Source of the DNA: an uncultured Sporolactobacillus sp.
GTDB lineage: Bacteria; Bacillota; Bacilli; Bacillales; Sporolactobacillaceae
Assembly (NCBI GenBank): GCA_900543345.1
Contig: UQRJ01000118.1
Coordinates: forward strand, 1-8,294
Direction: 5' to 3'
DNA length: 8,294 nucleotides
Shown here: in pieces, positions 5,606 to 8,294 of the stretch
How positions within the stretch are numbered: position 1 is the first letter of the stretch
Layout: the number at the start of each line of letters is the position of its first letter
Translations under genes and position numbers: made by a program
The notes under the pieces: model-generated
What the model was told of the DNA's origin: nothing
Seen by the model: the letters and a program-made list of their open reading frames with translations, nothing else
Database searches by the model: none

Positions 5606-6526
5606 GTGGCTATTATCGCACAATTCGCACAGTCCGATCCAATTGGAACCAAAGCAGCGTCCTTTGCGCCTGCAAAAGGGTTTAAAAACGAATTAACCGA
5701 GCCGGCGTGGATCAGGGTAACATTGATCATTATCGTGATTGCCTTTATTTCGTTTTTTCTGGTCCTTCCATTAATTTTTATTTTTATAAAGGCTTTTCAA
5801 GACGGTTTCCAGGCTTATATCGCGGCCATTTCCAGTCCCGAGTCGCTTTCCGCAATTTGGCTGACTGTGAACGTTCTGCTCATTGTTGTACCGGTCAACA
5901 CCGTTTTTGGCGTCTGGTTGGCTTGGACAGTCACGAAATATCGATTTCGAGGAAAAAGTTTACTGATTACGCTGGCCGATTTGCCTTTCTCGATCTCTCC
6001 GGTCATCGGTGGTTTGATTTTCGTCCTGCTGCTGGGCAATCACGGACAACTGGGCAAATGGCTGCTCGATCATCATATTCAGCTTGTATTCAACACGGCG
6101 GGAATTGTGCTGGCTACTTTATTTGTCACCTACCCCTTTGTCTCTCGTGAACTGATTCCGCTGATGGACGGTCTGGGCAGCACCGAGGAGGAAGCCTCTT
6201 TGATTTTAGGGGCCGGTCCCTTCCAGACTTTTTTTAAAGTGACGCTTCCGAACATCAAATGGGGACTGCTTTACGGCATCATCCTCTGCAGTGCCCGTTC
6301 GATCGGCGATTTCGGTGCCGTTTCCGTGGTATCCGGCCACATCGTCGGTCAGACCAATACAATGCCGCTCCAGGTTGAGGCTTTTTATAACGGTTATCAG
6401 ATGACGGCGGCTTTCGCCTTGTCTTCCTTAATGTCCGTTGTTGCGGTGGCAGCACTGATTTTAAATAACTATTTCGACCGAAAAAGATCCGTCACGGTAA
6501 AAATGGAGGGAAGGCGAGCAAGATGA
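5606..6526 (+). CDS. cysW: sulfate ABC transporter permease CysW
   Basis: Second membrane subunit of the sulfate importer. About six hydrophobic segments follow a soluble N-terminal stretch of roughly 35 residues. The first is near 38-62 (TLIIIVIAF...FIFI). The EAA loop is EEEASLILGAGPFQTF...LP (194-215), and LADLPFSISPVIGGL (123-137) and ARSIGDFGAVSVVSG (230-244) fit CysW. The start is uncertain. GTG at 5606-5608 opens the frame, but the likely ribosome binding site (AGAAGGTGG, 5601-5609) overlaps it. ATT or ATC at 5612-5617 would be better spaced but are rare starts, and the next ordinary start is inside the first membrane segment. An ATG at 5592-5594 overlapping the cysT stop is out of frame and closes after 34 codons. 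The stop overlaps the cysA ATG (ATGA at 6523-6526), indicating coupled translation. Function is secure, the N-terminus less so. Confidence 0.93.
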   Translation: MAIIAQFAQSDPIGTKAASFAPAKGFKNELTEPAWIRVTLIIIVIAFISFFLVLPLIFIFIKAFQDGFQAYIAAISSPESLSAIWLTVNVLLIVVPVNTVFGVWLAWTVTKYRFRGKSLLITLADLPFSISPVIGGLIFVLLLGNHGQLGKWLLDHHIQLVFNTAGIVLATLFVTYPFVSRELIPLMDGLGSTEEEASLILGAGPFQTFFKVTLPNIKWGLLYGIILCSARSIGDFGAVSVVSGHIVGQTNTMPLQVEAFYNGYQMTAAFALSSLMSVVAVAALILNNYFDRKRSVTVKMEGRRAR

Positions 6527-7608
6527 GCATCGAACTGAGTCATCTTTCTAAGTCCTATAATGGTTGCAAAATTCTGCGCGATATCAATCTGACCATTCAA
6601 AGTGGCGAACTGATCGCCCTGCTCGGGCCTTCCGGTTCGGGGAAAACATCGCTGCTGCGCATTGTCGCCGGATTGGAGACACCCGATGAAGGACAAATCT
6701 TTTTTCACGGTAAAAATTTAACCGGTACCCGCATCAGAGAGCGGAAGGTCGGTTTTGTTTTTCAGCATTATGCCTTATTTCAACAGATGAATGTGTTCGA
6801 CAACATTGCCTACGGGCTGCGGGTCCAACCGCGGAGCATTCGGCCTTCGAAGTCGGAGATTGTCAAAAAAGTGACCGATTTACTCGAATTGGTCCGGCTG
6901 GCATCGTACGCAAAACGCTATCCGTCACAATTATCAGGCGGCCAGCAGCAACGCGTCGCTTTGGCTCGGGCACTGGCCACCGCGCCAAACGTACTGCTTC
7001 TCGACGAGCCGTTCGGCGCACTCGACACCAAGGTCAGAAAAGAATTAAGATATTGGTTGCGGCACTTGCACAAATCGATGAACGTCACCAGCATTTTCGT
7101 CACCCATGATCAGGAAGAAGCCTTTGAAATTGCCGATCGTGTGGTGATTATCCACGATGGCCGAATCGAACAGATCGGCACGCCCGGAGACGTATATGAA
7201 CATCCGGCCAATCCTTTTGTCTATGATTTTATCGGCAGTTCAAACCAATTCGCAGGAGAAATTATCGACGGCAGATTCATCGATGGGAACTTCGAAGTGG
7301 ACGCTCCGGAATACACGGATGATGAAACAAGCGGGTTGGGCTTTGTCAGACCGTATCACTTCGCCATCGAAAGCAGCCGTTCCGGAAAAGATTCGCTGCT
7401 TGTCAGAGTGAGCGACATCCATGCCGTCGGGCCTACCGTTCATCTTGAGGTTGAACGGCTCGACACCCGCAGCCTGATCAACGTCGAAATGAATCGGGAG
7501 CAGTACGCGGAACTGGATTTACGCCTTGATCAACTGATCCACATCAGGCCGAAAAAAATGCACATATTTCCCGTAGAAAGTCGGCAAAAGGTGTCGAAGT
7601 CGAAATAA
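6523..7608 (+). CDS. cysA: sulfate ABC transporter ATP-binding protein CysA
   Basis: Cytoplasmic ATPase that drives sulfate import through CysT/CysW. The 361-residue protein has a complete nucleotide-binding domain: Walker A GPSGSGKT (35-42), Q-loop Q81, signature LSGGQQQR (137-144), Walker B VLLLDEP (157-163) and the switch histidine H195 in VTHD. After about residue 240 comes a C-terminal regulatory region, with GFVRPYHFAI (273-282) and IHIRPKKMHIF (339-349), as in TOBE-containing sulfate/molybdate-type ATPases. The ATG overlaps the cysW stop by the ATGA arrangement, and GGAGGG (6505-6510) lies 12 nt upstream. It is the last gene of the operon, followed by a weak hairpin and T-tract. Related CysA-type ATPases can serve other anions, but the Sbp/CysT/CysW neighbours settle sulfate or thiosulfate. 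Confidence 0.96.
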   Translation: MSIELSHLSKSYNGCKILRDINLTIQSGELIALLGPSGSGKTSLLRIVAGLETPDEGQIFFHGKNLTGTRIRERKVGFVFQHYALFQQMNVFDNIAYGLRVQPRSIRPSKSEIVKKVTDLLELVRLASYAKRYPSQLSGGQQQRVALARALATAPNVLLLDEPFGALDTKVRKELRYWLRHLHKSMNVTSIFVTHDQEEAFEIADRVVIIHDGRIEQIGTPGDVYEHPANPFVYDFIGSSNQFAGEIIDGRFIDGNFEVDAPEYTDDETSGLGFVRPYHFAIESSRSGKDSLLVRVSDIHAVGPTVHLEVERLDTRSLINVEMNREQYAELDLRLDQLIHIRPKKMHIFPVESRQKVSKSK

Positions 7609-7628
7609 ATAGTCGATTTTCCGCGTCC

Positions 7629-7668
7629 GGCCAACTGATTCAGCAATTGGTCATTCAGACTCTTTTTA
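7629..7668 (+). terminator. weak candidate terminator after cysA
   Basis: GGCCAA (7629-7634) pairs with TTGGTC (7647-7652), including one G-U pair, with a 12-nt loop, 20 nt after the cysA stop. The T-rich stretch TCTTTTTATT begins about 9 nt after the stem, farther than ideal. Location and T-run favour a terminator; stem strength does not. Confidence 0.4.
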
Positions 7669-7705
7669 TTGTTATGGCCCATTCCGTCGAACCGCGGTGC
7701 CTGTC

Positions 7706-7734
7706 TTTTCAGCAAGCGCCAATCATGTTACATT
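7706..7734 (+). promoter_or_regulatory. probable extended -10 promoter for the HAD phosphatase gene
   Basis: TACATT (7729-7734) is preceded by TG and one base (TGTTACATT), an extended -10 arrangement. TTTTCA (7706-7711) lies 17 nt upstream as a poor -35. Transcription would start near 7741, about 26 nt before the ATG of the next gene. It would give that gene expression independent of the transporter operon. Confidence 0.45.
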
Positions 7735-7766
7735 GTCCATAGATTCATTGGCAGCAGGAGGAAGTA

Positions 7767-8248
7767 ATGAATATCTTATGGGATTTCGACGGTACCCTTT
7801 TCGATACCTACCCCGTTTATACAAAACTGATGAAACAAGTATTGGGACCTGCATTCAGTGAAGATGAAATCTATCGGCAACTGAAAATCTCGTTCGAACA
7901 TGCTTTTGCCGTCTTTCATCTCACCAGGCAGCAGATGGGTTATTTTTTTGCATTGTATCGGCGCACGCCGGCGCTATCCTTCCGTCCGTTCCCCGGTGTT
8001 AAAGAAGTGCTCCGCGCAGCCGACACCAACGTCATTATGACGCATAACGATCGTAAAAGTTTACTAAAGATGTTGAAGCTTTACCGATTAAACGATTGCT
8101 TTGCCGAAGCGGTGACCGGTGACGACGGATTTCCACGCAAGCCTGATCCTGCCGCTTATCGTTATTTAAGCAGCCGACATCCTGTCGATCTGGTCGTCGG
8201 CGATCGCCGAATCGACATTATTCCCGGGAAAAAGCTCGGCATGAAAAC
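7767..8248 (+). CDS. HAD-superfamily phosphatase, 3' end cut by the fragment end
   Basis: Predicted cytoplasmic phosphohydrolase of the haloacid dehalogenase superfamily, phosphoglycolate-phosphatase-like (subfamily IA). ATG at 7767-7769 follows AGGAGG (7756-7761) with a 5-nt spacer. Visible motifs are motif I DFDGTLFDT (6-14; nucleophile D6 and acid/base D8), motif II with T92 in IMTHND, motif III with K125 in RKPDP, and motif IV GDRRID (145-150; D146 and D150). Residues 15-75 form the helical cap. Genomic sequence ends at residue 161 (MKT). Relatives are typically around 200 residues or longer, so only the C-terminal part is missing, because of library fragmentation and not mutation. The frame runs on through the adapter as CLLYTSPSPRD..., a well-known adapter-derived peptide. 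Substrate cannot be deduced and no link to sulfur metabolism is visible. Confidence 0.9.
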
Positions 8249-8294
8249 CTGTCTCTTATACACATCTCCGAGCCCACGAGACCCTAAGACATCT
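8249..8294 (-). other. Nextera P7-side adapter, reverse orientation (technical)
   Basis: Exact reverse complement of bases 1-46, starting with the mosaic end CTGTCTCTTATACACATCT (8249-8267) and including the same 8-nt index as CCTAAGAC (8283-8290). Both ends carry the same adapter and index. Genomic sequence ends at 8248. Confidence 0.97.

Noticed and set aside
1..8294. Composite transposon with 46-bp terminal inverted repeats
   Set aside because: The repeats are Nextera adapter with the engineered Tn5 mosaic end and an index; no transposase gene is present.

Overview
The window is an 8.2-kb bacterial insert (47-8248) flanked by sequencing-library adapter. Bases 1-46 and 8249-8294 are exact reverse complements and match the Illumina Nextera P7-side transposase adapter with its 19-bp mosaic end. 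The 46-bp terminal inverted repeat is therefore technical, and the genes touching it are cut by fragmentation. The insert looks like a Bacillota (Bacilli) chromosome: strong AAGGAGG-type ribosome binding sites, compact operons, a sigma-A promoter, and proteins resembling Bacillus-type CysH, Sat and CysC. Genus is not resolved from sequence alone.

Layout. The left end holds what may be the last 12 codons of a rightward gene, then a rightward terminator and a GC-rich repeat cluster. From about 331 to 3364 runs a leftward sulfate-activation and reduction operon in the order ferredoxin - cysH - (232-bp gap) - sat - cysC. A roughly 290-bp divergent control region (3365-3654) follows. It has a near-consensus leftward promoter, a leader with a strong closing helix, and weaker rightward promoter candidates. 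From 3655 to 7608 runs a rightward sulfate ABC importer operon: sbp (lipoprotein) - cysT - cysW - cysA. After a weak terminator and a likely extended -10 promoter, a HAD-family phosphatase gene begins at 7767 and is cut off by the adapter.

How the genes work together. Sbp captures sulfate outside the membrane, CysT/CysW form the channel and CysA powers import. Sat adenylates sulfate to APS. CysH, which carries the [4Fe-4S] cysteine set, reduces APS (and possibly PAPS) to sulfite. CysC can phosphorylate APS to PAPS. The co-transcribed ferredoxin probably supplies electrons somewhere in the pathway. Sulfite reductase, siroheme genes and a CysP-type permease are absent from the window.

Most of the content is a conventional assimilatory sulfate locus; I found no convincing new system. 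The points most worth a second look are the apparent ACG start of cysH, the ferredoxin leading the operon, the structured leader upstream of it, the odd start of cysW, and the 232-bp gap between cysH and sat.
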